Translations under genes and position numbers: made by a program
Shown here: one piece after another, positions 11,701 to 23,700 of the stretch
Numbering within the stretch: position 1 is the first letter of the stretch
Layout of the letters: every line of letters starts with the position of its first letter
Assembly (NCBI GenBank): GCA_018340805.1
Contig: JACMZG010001911.1
Location: 51,126,124 to 51,190,123 of the forward strand
From: Microvelia longipes
Taxonomy: Eukaryota; Arthropoda; Insecta; Hemiptera; Veliidae
Reading direction: 5' to 3'
Length of the DNA stretch: 64,000 bases
Notes under the pieces: model-generated
The model's input: only the letters and a program-made list of their open reading frames with translations
What the model was told of the DNA's origin: nothing
The model's database searches: none

Positions 11701-14700
11701 CGAAATAATTAATAAAGTTTAATTACTTTTTTGTGAAAAACTTATCGATTGTAAAGGCTTTTTTAGTTTAGTTTTAATTACCCGAAAGGGTTTTTTGAAA
11801 AAAATATCAAGTTTATTGTAGGGGTCGTTTAAATAGAAATTCTATTGGTGAATTTTTATTTGAAAATGGTACTTATGTTTGTAGTTTAAAACTAGCACAT
11901 TTCTAATATCTTTGAATGTTTTTCTAATCTTCTAGTATCTTCTTAGTTTGAGCATTAGCTAGTATTATGTTGTAAATAAAATTAAAAACAAATGAAACAA
12001 ACAAGGCCGTATAAGAAACTATAGAGCAGTTTTTCTCAACGTGTGCGATATGACCCCCCCCCCTCGCGGCAATGAGACTTAAGGGAGCAATGAAGGGGAC
12101 AATGTGGAAGGCTAGGAGCAAAAAAAAATATAAATTTAACATCATTTGTATTTCCACAACCATATAATACATAGCCAGCTTTCGACCTTAACGATCATCA
12201 TCAGTGGTTATATCAGATTCTAGTCTGATATAAGTTGTGTTCTTAGAAACCAACCGAGAAGAAATAGACTCTTGTTACCGCCATTGATGATGATCTTAAG
12301 GTCGAAAGTAGGCTATAATTAATTGAATGCCTGTGGAAAGACAAATGCTATTTACTTAAATTAGAATATTTCACGTTTCAATAAATTTAAGAAACTATTT
12401 AAATTACCCGGTGCCTCGTTATAAGTAACGATTTTTTCAAATAATTTTCAGGGCGTTATAAAGGGGCCCCCTTAACTACATCCGCATTGCATAAAAAATG
12501 CACTTTTTTAAAATAGAAACGGAAAATATTTCTTCTGCTTGCTTCGCTCGCATTCATCATTGTTCTTTATTCAACAAATTGTTCATTGTCTAAATAGCAA
12601 AGCTGCAAGTATAAGAAATAGTTCACAACATTCTTAAAATATCTAAGATGGTACTAACTGTTGGATCTTTAAAAGATTTTGTGATTGCTGAAAAGAATTT
12701 GTATGAAACTTAATGTTCTCTCACTTTTTTATTTCTTTGGGATTTTATCTCACTTGAGACTTTTTTTTAAAAATGTTTTATTTTTTTTTTATTTTCTTTA
12801 TTAATAATAAATTATACAATTACAATTCACAATACAAAAAATAAAATTTTACCATAGAAGTAAAAATAAAACTATAGCACTAAACAAAATACAAAGTTCT
12901 TCTCTAAAAGGACCGGTTCTGCGGCATGAGAGGGAGCAGCAAGCATGAGCATTCCTTTTTTTAAGGAATTATCTGAAATAAAAATTAAAAAAAAATTGTT
13001 GTACCATTGACCTGATCATTTTTGGGATCTCAACTCAAGAAGCAAGCGGCCATTATCGAATATGGTCGGGTAACGAAAATTCAAATTTTACTTTTTAGTG
13101 CAAACTTTGGTTTCCTAGTCGAGGTTTTTCCTTGAAGGCAGCAGTGTTGATAAAGATCAATGCTGCCTCAATCAAAAATACTATTCCCAGTGTACGATTA
13201 GTTTTTAGTTTAACATCATATATAACAATTTTATGATATTGCCTCGGTATCTTTCTATTCCTAAACCTATGATGTTTAAATTATTTTTGCCACACCTTCC
13301 AACATCAGTTTGATTAAATGTGAGTCTCTTCTAGCTATAATGACAACTATTTTACATTCTTTAGAATCAGCTGATATATTCACAGCTCTGATATATTGTG
13401 TTGGTCAAGGTCGAATTTTCCCTCATTTTGCCCCCTTTCACTTTACTATACTATTGCTTCTATATTCCAGATGTTTATAGAGTAGCTACTTTATTAATAC
13501 TGATTTCTTCCTGAAATCATAATAGAACAAATATTTCACGGTTGTTCCGTTTTATCAAGCAATTAAACAGTTTTATTCGTGGATTTTAATTCTTTTAGTA
13601 ATAAAGTTAAATGTTTTTTTGTTATTGCTGAGTTCCAAGTTTTATGTCTCGAATGTAAATATTTAGTTTCGTTAAAGACCTTGTGCTAGGAATATTATGT
13701 CGGGTACGTTAAAATTATTTTTTTCGATGTATAATTATTTTTCTATTAAATAAAGAGCGAGCTGATGTTAGGCTTCCTCGCCTGACCCATGCAATCTGAC
13801 CCTTGGGAATCTTATAGTATAACGCACGGTTAAAATCAGTTGACAGCGTGGAAAAATAGTGTTGAGGTACCAATGACTTTACCCTGACATAAAATTGTGG
13901 GGGTGGTTTAACATCTAGAAGTAACTTCATTGGCTCCCTCCCATTATTTTTTTACAGTGTATTATTCAATAATTTTGTTTGGGCTTTGGTTCCTGGCTCC
14001 CTGCAGCGTTGGCCTCTCAGGCCACTTCGCGACCACATGTTTGTTGTTTTGTAATATTGTTCTTAAAAAGCATCATGTCATGTAATTAGTGACAAATGAG
14101 GAAATAAAAACCCCATTCCTAACCAAACAAATTCCCTTCCGTCGTATTAGGGTAAAATTTATATTAATCTAATGTTAATAAAAGAATGTTAATTTGTTTC
14201 AGATATTCTAGAAACATTACGTGTAAGCTCACCAAAACCTGTTGTTCATCCCGTAGAAAGATCATCTTCATCAACCCCAACTCGTTCATCTGGTGTAGAA
14301 AAATTTCTTAAAATCAATGTCAGGCACATCACAGATGGACAGGTACTATACTTTTAGCTATTTTTGCTACCACAATAGCGTCTGGCATGAACTCTTCTCC
14401 CCTGTATTGAATACATAGTTTATAGTACTTAGTCTATGACTACTTGCTACTTATAGTATTAACAGTTATAATCAGTTGAAGGTTGGCAATGAAGTTGGCC
14501 TGATATAAATTTGTGGTCATAGTTTACCATCCAGGAAAACCTCATTGGCGGCTCCCTCGCTGGATTTTCCCAAGCTGTCAACTGATTATTACCATGTGTA
14601 TTATAATAGTCGCAATGGTGTACTGTCACTAAGAGAAAAAAAATACTTTTACAAAATACAAAACGTTAAATTTTCGATTATAATTGATATTTAATTTTTA

Positions 14701-17700
14701 ATTTAACCTTGGATCATCAAGACCGTGATCTTGTATGATTTTTGCTTCTTTTTCTATTAACCTTGTGATCTTACACTGATCTATTTAAATAAATAATAGA
14801 TTTTATTCCCCAAACTAAGGGCACCATTTTTTATCGGAATCACACCAAATTCGCTATACGCCATATTGAAATCTGAATAAGCTTCTAGCATTGTTAGATT
14901 TTAGCAAAGAGTAAAAAGTAAGTGTCTAACCCTATTAACGAAAATTGAACGACATGATGAGTGTAGTGCCTAATGTGCCGAGCATTTGACAAAATTTAAT
15001 TTCACTACGAAAGTCAGTGAAGATCCAATTTGAAGCCTTAATATTTTATTTTAAGTTGAAATAATAAGAACTTATTTAGGACGACTCTTTACACTCAATA
15101 GATTTCGGTTTATGGATCAGAACCTGGGCAGTAGCATTGCAACCTTTTTCTAAAAATTTTGAGCATAAACTTGGCTTAAAATGAGTGCGAGTAATACTGC
15201 GCGTTGCCGATTTCGGATTAATGACCATAGTTTTGAATTACTTATGGGATAAATACGCGCATTTCTTTTAAAATTTCAGAAAAATAAGACAAGTAGTAAT
15301 GCTACTGTTCAGGTTATGATACACACACCGAAAACTGAAGCAACAAATAGATGGTTGAGCAAGGATATTTGCCTTGCTCGTAGAACTCTGTGCCAAAATT
15401 ATTTATTGTTATATTATTTTTTTATGTTCTATCGTTTTATTTTTTGCAGGGAGTGGTTGGAGGAGTTTTACTGGTTACACCTAATGCAGTTATGTTTGAT
15501 CCAAACGTATCGGATCCATTAGTGATTGATCGTGGTCCGGAATCTTATGGTGTTATAGCTCCTATGGAATATGTAGTCAATATTGCTATTTATCATGATA
15601 TCGCTCATATGCGTGTTGGATCTACTAATGCCAAGTAAGTAGTGAAAATATTTTACTCTTGCAGCTTTTCTTCAGATGGGATACAAATTGCTCAGTTAGT
15701 TTCACGGTAAAGTCGGAAAAACTGAGAGTAAAGTTACCTTGCTTTTTCCTTTTTTTTGTTTTTACTTATAGTTGTGTTTACACTTAAAATAGGAAACCAT
15801 TCAAAATTATTCATTTTCGGCGTTTTTAAGAAGTTCTGAGTGGTTTAACCCATTTGTTGTCATTACATTTTTTAAATCCTAAATAATCACTCTCTTCACG
15901 TTCTGTAACTCTTTATTCTTAAGGTGTGAGGTAAAACTCGGATGCACCAATTTTAGCGAATTTTTGATGAAAATCCGCTAAGATGGATCTTATGAGGTTG
16001 TTCGTATGACAGAAATGGTATAGGGGAGGGAGGATTGTTTTAATAGCTATCTTTAAGAGAATTTATGACACTTAATCAATGATAGTTACATTTAGCATTA
16101 ATTTAGTCTAAGTGGAACTACATGATATTAATTGGATACTTGGTGTTTGCTTTTATTTTCTACCTTTTAACTCAAAGGTAAATTAAAGTCAGTGGCATAT
16201 GCAGCATTGTTTTTCGATAGGGTCCAAGCTTTGTCAACCCTGATTGTGTATTGTTGGTGAAGTATATCCTGTGTCCTCAAGAAATGAGAGTGAGAGAAGT
16301 CAAGGGTAAAAGTGAATTAAATAATCTAATTATGTACAACCCAGTTATCTGAAGAGAGCAAAGTGAGCGCTCATCACTCATTAACCCAATTAGACTGTTT
16401 ATCTATATTGATACTTACCTTTGATTGTTCTTTTTTTCTTTTCCTCGTTTATACCGTAGGTATATAGGAAAAGTATTGTGTTTGCAAAAAAAAATTGAAA
16501 CCGGGATGTCGCCAGAATGATCCATCTCATTGTTCTTATATAAGTTCCTATATTTTTCTTTTTTACTAAGTTAAATATATTAACTTGGATTATTTAACAT
16601 AAGAATGAGTAGATTAAATAATTAGCTGTAAAAGTAGGCAATTACACAATACGTATAACCTAAAATTTTATTAAATTTGATCTCATATACATTTCTTTGG
16701 TCACTCAAATGTATGCAATGTACAGCAAATAAAATTATTTTTTCCCAAAACTTTTTTAGTTTGGTAATTTTTTTATTAATTTTTAATTTGAATTGAATTA
16801 TCATGTATGGATTAAGTTAAAAGCATAGATTTCAACAGAATAATGCCTATTAAAAAAGCGCCTAGTGTATTTATGCTAGAGAGTTGAAATTTTGTACAAA
16901 AATCAGTCTACCGCTGTAAATGTGGTATTTGGGAAATATTTTTTATGGCATCATTAACCCCCAATAATGACTTAGTAAAAAATTTGAGAAATCATAAAAT
17001 GCAGAAAAATAATGCAATCACATTGAGGTTTGTCACGCATGTGACTATGTATAAGTCTAACATATGTGCCAAGTTTCATCTCATTATCAACATTAGTTCA
17101 ATTTTTATTAAATGACTCGTGTACGCTTTTTAAAAAAATTTCAAAAATTGGGAAATGATCCAACTGGATTGAAATTTGGTACAATTGTATATTATTACAT
17201 AATAATTAAGTATACTAAGTTTCGTTTCAATACGACAAGTATATCCATGATTTTTATTGGATCATACAAATTAAGGAGCATTGAGCGTGGTCAGTGCTGT
17301 ATGGGTGACCGCTGACAATGATAACGGATGCATTTACTATCTGAAGACGAGCGAAGTGAGTCTGAAGCAGGGAGGATGAGCGTAGCGAATCCGAATTGAT
17401 GAGGAAAAGTTCTGAGGTACCCCGTACCCGATATTTGATTGATAATTTGATACTCTTTTAAAATTAATAATAACTCTGCATGAGTGTTTATTTTTCATTA
17501 AAACAAAATAAATTTTTGTAATGAAATATCTTAGAAGATGCTTAATAACATCTATTAATGTAGATATCCATTATCTTTAACCATAGTAATAAGATGGGGT
17601 GGCAAACCTAGTCTAATTGGTCACTTTGTTGGAGCATTTTTACTTAATAGTTAAATGTATTCAAGTGATTTAGTTCCAGTTTAGATTTATTAATTGTGAA

Positions 17701-20700
17701 TTTTATGTAACATGTTGTTATTTTATGTTTCAGAAGTAACATTCCCAAGCCTGAAGTCTATCATATAAAGTGTGGTGAGAGCGAAACAGAGTCAGAACAA
17801 CAACAAGATTCTATTGACTCCAAGCAGAAAGATGATAACAAGTCTGAAAATAGGTAACTGAATATTGTGCTTCAAAATAAGCAACCTAAAACTAAGTTAC
17901 ACTTGTGTTCATCATACTTGTGTTCTATATCTCCTTAGAACACGATTTTTGTCTGTACATTTCAGCCCAAGATTATGTAGTAAATCTTTTGGTGTACCTT
18001 ATGGTATACTTGATAATCTTTGATTTCAGTCTTATATTGGTCAACCATTACCTTAGCATTAGGTTGTTTATACCTTACCTCAAATTTGCTTGTTCATACA
18101 TACCTTACCTTAGCAGGTTATTAGGTTGTCATATCTTACCTCAGAATGACCATATATACAGGCCCGTAGCCTAAAATGAGCCAGGTGGGATGTCGCATCC
18201 CTTAGAAAAAATTGTAACCCCATCTGACAAAGTAATTTCATGGAAAGTACCTTAAAGGTGTGTGAAACATTGCCCCCTCTGGGATTGGTTTTGCCCCCCT
18301 ACAAGTTTTGGATGGCTACAGGCCTGCATACCTTTGACATGGAGTCTTGTTCCATCTAAGAATTTTATAATAAAATCTATGAATCATCGAGTTTTAATTG
18401 TCATATTTTTCATTTGTATTTTATAATTAATTGTTTTTAATAATTATTATTTTCTTATTTTGTTTTTTAAACTTAATAATGCTGTAAAAGTTAAAAACTT
18501 GTAAAATGCTTATGGGAATGAAATAGTTTGATTTGATTTAAACAGCAAGTGGGCAATATAAATTTGTTGTTCCTGGAGTTAATTTAACAAATTAATATTT
18601 ATTTAACAATTAATATTTATTAAACAATTAATATTTATTAAACACTTAATATTTATTAAACAATTAATTAATATAATATTAATTATATTTATATTAATTC
18701 ATATTTATTAAACAATTAATACTAACAAATTAATATTAATTAAATATTGTGTGATTATAATAACTTATGTTAGTAAGACAATGTTTAAAACAAATAATGA
18801 AAGCAACCCATGATGACATAGCTACTTAATTCCAATTATTCTGTAAATACTGTTAAATTATAAGTACTATAATGTGGTTTTCTAGTGCCATCTGTATATT
18901 ATAACAAGTTTTATTTGTAGTAGGTGCTCAGGTGAGGAGGATGAGATGAGGGACTGGTGCTGTCCTCAAGAGGGATCTACCAAAACTTGTGATTCTGACC
19001 TAGTCGTTTCTTCTAATATTACCTCTGATAAACTTGTAAGTTATTGGATATTTTTGTTGTTTTTCTTCATTATCTCTTACTTTTTCTTCTTTAACTAGGA
19101 TTATTTTTGTAGCAAATTATGGAACCTACTGTTGATGTTTTAGCAGCTTCTTATACCCAAATTGACAAAAAATTGGGATCTGTATAGATGCGTGATTGTG
19201 TGTTCTTGCTAGCATTAAACTATAATTATTAAATTTATTTCATTCAATGTATACTTATTTTACCTCATCTCAGATTTATCTTTAATTAGTTAAAATTTAA
19301 CTATAACCATCTGATTCAGTTGTTCAATGGTCTAATGACACTGGTTATCTATGCCTAAGTTTCACACTTGTCCTCCAGTCACCCTTAATCAAATTCTTCA
19401 ATCCTCCTCCGTCCGATACCTTCATCTTAACCTTCACAGATGACTAAACTGGCAACTACGCACTAAAATCAAACGTACTGACGTGTCAAGACAATACAAG
19501 TGCCTGCTGCGTCTTCTAGATCATAGTTCGAAACTATCACTGAGCAACAAGCTTCAAATTTACATTATTTTAAAACCCCCGTTGGCCTATGGCCAAGCCT
19601 TTTAATTCCTAACATCTTCAAATCCTACAATCAAAAATCCTAAGAAAAATCACTAATACTTCATCTATGTTTCCAACATGATGATCCATAATGGCCTCAA
19701 TGTTCCCTTTGTGAAAGACCTCTTCCAATCCCGCTACCATCCAATCAGATCCAATCAGTGGCCCAGAGATCAGATTAACCAGTTATAAAACTTATCCCTC
19801 TCTCACTGCTGTATAAGCTTTCCCAGCTTTAACAGCAGGGAACAACAGTAGGAACTATTATGTTCCATCCATTATATTTTACTTTGTCTATATCTCATTT
19901 GTATAATGCTGTAACGGCCTTGCCGTGATACTAGCAATAAATAAGAAATCAAGGTAATAGAGATCAGAGACCATACATTTCATTTAAAAAATTAATATAT
20001 TTAAGCGAAGAATAAAACAGACTTATAGTTACCTTAAATAACATCTAATTGGCCAATTAGGAACAAACAAATTATTATTATTATTCATAAACTAAACATA
20101 AATTTCGTTACCGGCTCCCCGACCGTAACGGACTCGACCGTACCGACCACGGATCTCGTAACGCAGCTTGATACTTGACGTGTATATACCATAGACACAG
20201 GCCACTTAAATTCCAACGACTGACTGACGTACTGACTTGATTTGACTTACATAAACTGGAACTTAACAGGATGACAACTACTTTAATTTACTGACCAAAA
20301 TCAGACTTGCCGGTGCACCGTAAGGTTAAGCGTAGACAGCAACAGGGCAAGATGCCGTTTTTCACGGAAGCATGGAATTGTGTTCCTTTACATGGTTCTA
20401 TCGCTAAGTGATGTATAGCGGTTGGATGTAGTAGCGTAGTTAGAATCCATCATTTAACATCATGATGTGTAAGCGCTGCAGCGGGTGAGATGTTGTACAG
20501 TAGGAGCATTCAAAGGTTCGAGATATCGATACCGGCAGAACGATACGTAAACAAGATAACAAGATATTTAACAGATTAATAAAAATTTAAGTTAAAACAA
20601 AATACTTATTATTAATATCTAGAAGTTCTGAAAGTTTGAAATTAAAGTTAAGTAAAGTGACTAGTGAATCATAACGTTTACATAGAAAACAAGTTAAGAA

Positions 20701-23700
20701 TACGTAACATATAGTTTGATAAGAGTGATAATGATAACAACACAACAAATTAGTTATAAGAAAATTAAACTAAAAAACAGGTAAATGTAAGTTATTTTAA
20801 CAAATAACGTATATTACTAAATAAAGATAAATAATCAGATAAGAGGGACTTATAGTCCCGAACAGTTTATTATGTTCCATCCATTATATTTTACTTTGTC
20901 TATATCTCATTAGCTTTTATACTTTATTATCTTATTATTCATCTATTATCTCTAATTATTATTATCTTCCAATCAAAATCTTTACAATTATTTATTATTT
21001 ATATTAACTCCCGCAAGTGTGCGATCACTGGATTGTTTTTCTAACAAGTCTTACCAAGTCAATACACCTTAAAGCTCTAATACTTGTGACAATTATTTGT
21101 TGTTGTATTACTCAATAAAAAAATGTCAAAAGTAAAGTTATTAGTTCAGTAAAATTGTGAAATAATAATATTATTAAAATGTGTAGCCGCACACAAACTA
21201 TCGCTATTATATAAATTTACTTCTAGTATATCTAGTAGTTTTCAGCGCCATATTGAGGGAGGGGGGATGGTAGGTTTGGCTTTTTAAAGATAAAAATTTT
21301 CCTAGATCTAAACTCAGCAACACTGAATAGTCTGATTATATTATAATTTTGTTATATATATATTATAACGGAATCAGTGTGTGAAATCAGCCAGTGTTTA
21401 TATATTATGATTATATTATATTTTTTTATTGGTTAACTCTTTTGTTAAAAACTTAAAATAATACTATTTATAGGTGAAGCACAACTTAAACCACCAAGGC
21501 CAGTTCACTGGCGGTGTTAAGTAATTCTGCCACCCTATAGGTTATTGTTATAACAATGTACAATTTTCTTACATAAAAGTTAGCGATACTTCTGGTTGCT
21601 GGATTTTTAAGTTATATTTTTAATTAATGCTTGAGTATTCATTAAGCAGTTATGTAAATATTGGGGCATTATAATTTTAGAAGCATTTTAGATTGCATTT
21701 TAACGTTTTTAATCAAGAATATTAGTCCTCGTCTACTAAATATAGATTTACGTACTCAGTTAACCATTTTACTTTCAAAGATCAATTTTTTTAAATGCTT
21801 AGCTGGAATTTAAGTTATTATATTTGTTTTTTATAAATTATAATTTTTATTAATTATATATTGTTTTTATTTCTTCAATAATGGATATTTAGGACACATT
21901 TATAAAATAAAGTTTTGTTGCTAGGGGGTAAGATTTTATTCTTTTAATTTATTATTTATTTACCCCTACTTAAGACCACCATTGAACTGGCTTTCGTGTG
22001 ATCAGTAGAATTCCATGGTATTTACCGTCCTATGCTACTTCTATATTAGCATTATTCTATGGTTAAACATTAAGTAATTAAGCTTTAAACAAATCTTTAT
22101 TTAAAAAAGTGTCATTAATCTTTTTAAAGTCAGTAAAATCTCTAGTTTTACCTAAATTCGTTGGTAGAAGGTTCATCATAGCTCTACTAGGGAAAATACT
22201 ATTGACATAGTTGGTAGCAGTGTGTTTCTGTCACAAATTATTGGCGGTAACCAATCAGAGCCCAGAGATCTTACTGCGTTGTGTGCTCCTGAAACTTCTA
22301 GATATACCATAAATTAAAAAAAATACATTTCTGAACTAGGGTTTTGACATCTCTGATGTTTCCCCATCAGCCACAACTGCTGTAGAATAAACAAATAATT
22401 TTTCAAAGAAAATTACAAATATATAAGTCCTCAAAAAAATTACATCAGTTCTTTTTTTCCTGCGTTTTATTATTAAATTAAGGGATTATTAACTTTTTTT
22501 ACTAGTATAGTAGTCTTAATAACTGTTTATTGTCACCACAATTGAAATTATTTATTTATTTTTATACCAGAGTGATGTAACTGGTGAGTCTGCTATCTGT
22601 GATGAAAAGAGTTTGAGTGAAGAACCAAGACAGTCGGAGCCTGGTGTAGAGGATGGTGAGGCCCTGGTGAGAGCTTTAGAAACAAGAAGGAAATCTTGCT
22701 TGGATCATCACTGGGCTAAACCTTCCAACTCTATAGATACTGATAATTCTCAACATTCTATTCCTGAACATGGTATGGCCATTACTTTTTCTTTTAATCT
22801 TACATTTTTGCCTTACTATTTACATCCCCTGTGTAGTATTGTTGTTAAGCATGCATCTAAGTATGCCTTGTTGACTGTGTTTATGGGTTCGTTTCCTAAA
22901 CTATTTTGTTTTTCACGAAACAAACAATGCAGTGTATTTTTAAAATTAAGGTTGTTTACTAGTTTCTATCTAAATATTAAATAAGCAATCCTATTGGTCA
23001 GTTTTGTTTTTTAGTTCAAATTTTGTTAAAATAAACAAGTTGGCTGTTATTGAATCTTTTCAAATGTTACTACTAACACAAGAAACATTTGCTGTTCAAG
23101 TTCTATACTCCATTCGAGTATAGGGAAAGAAATACCACCCTTTTTTCTTTGTTAGTAGAGAGAACTGTCTTTACATGTATTAGTTGATGTCTTGCATAGA
23201 AAAATGATGCCTTGTTTGTTCTAAATAGGAGCTACCTCAGTGACCACATTTTAATTCCTACTAATTTTGTTTATTATTACCAGGTGAAGAGAGTCGGGAT
23301 GAGGAAGGAACAGGGTTAGTTAAACAATCATGTCATGACTCAGGTATTGACATCAGGGATGAAGTACCTCTTATACCGTTACCCAAGAAACAGTCTTACT
23401 GTGATGCAGATGTACTTCTTGCTGGAGATGGTGAATTTCTACCTCCTATTCCTGTACAGCCTCTACCCCCTCCACCTGAGGAAGAGAAGAAAAAGCAAAG
23501 TGTTTCATTCTCTATAGATGATGAAAAGAAGGATTCTGACTCAGAAAAACATGATAAGAAAAAGAATAATGTAATATTATGATTTATTTTTATGACTATT
23601 TGTTATACCTTTATAGAATTTAAAATGTTTAAATTCAGGTATTGTATTTAAATATTGTGCCATTTTTTTAGCCTCTCCATCTCAAATGAGGTGTCGTACT

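Larger units (their letters stand above)
1090..14202 (+). other. mtd: 13.1 kb intron between exons 1 and 2
   Basis: GT at 1090 and AG at 14201 bound this intron. It is AT-rich and holds dispersed repeats, a SINE-like insertion, tandem repeats, a TA microsatellite, foldbacks and one TIR element, each listed separately. The stretches 3400-4990, 5100-5690, 6250-7130 and 10650-12130 show nothing I can name beyond low-complexity AT-rich DNA. No exon or nested gene is recognised on either strand. Confidence 0.8.
17854..18920 (+). other. mtd: intron between exons 4 and 5
   Basis: This is 1067 bases, GT-AG. It holds two degenerate copies of a repeat with CCTTACCT(T/C)A and TTAGGTTGT (18040-18150), a hAT-like MITE, and an AT-rich tandem repeat. 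The 89-codon frame at 17905 is AT-rich, hydrophobic and overlaps these repeats; it is not a gene. Confidence 0.85.
19036..22570 (+). other. mtd: intron between exons 5 and 6
   Basis: This is 3535 bases, GT-AG. It holds the jockey LINE remnant, a segment flanked by a 45-base direct repeat, and a TIR-like element at 21498-21992. 22010-22560 shows nothing nameable. Confidence 0.85.

Noticed and set aside
23330..23360. Beta-TrCP degron (DSGxxS) in exon 7
   Set aside because: The sequence is Asp-Ser-Gly-Ile-Asp-Ile, which lacks the second Ser.
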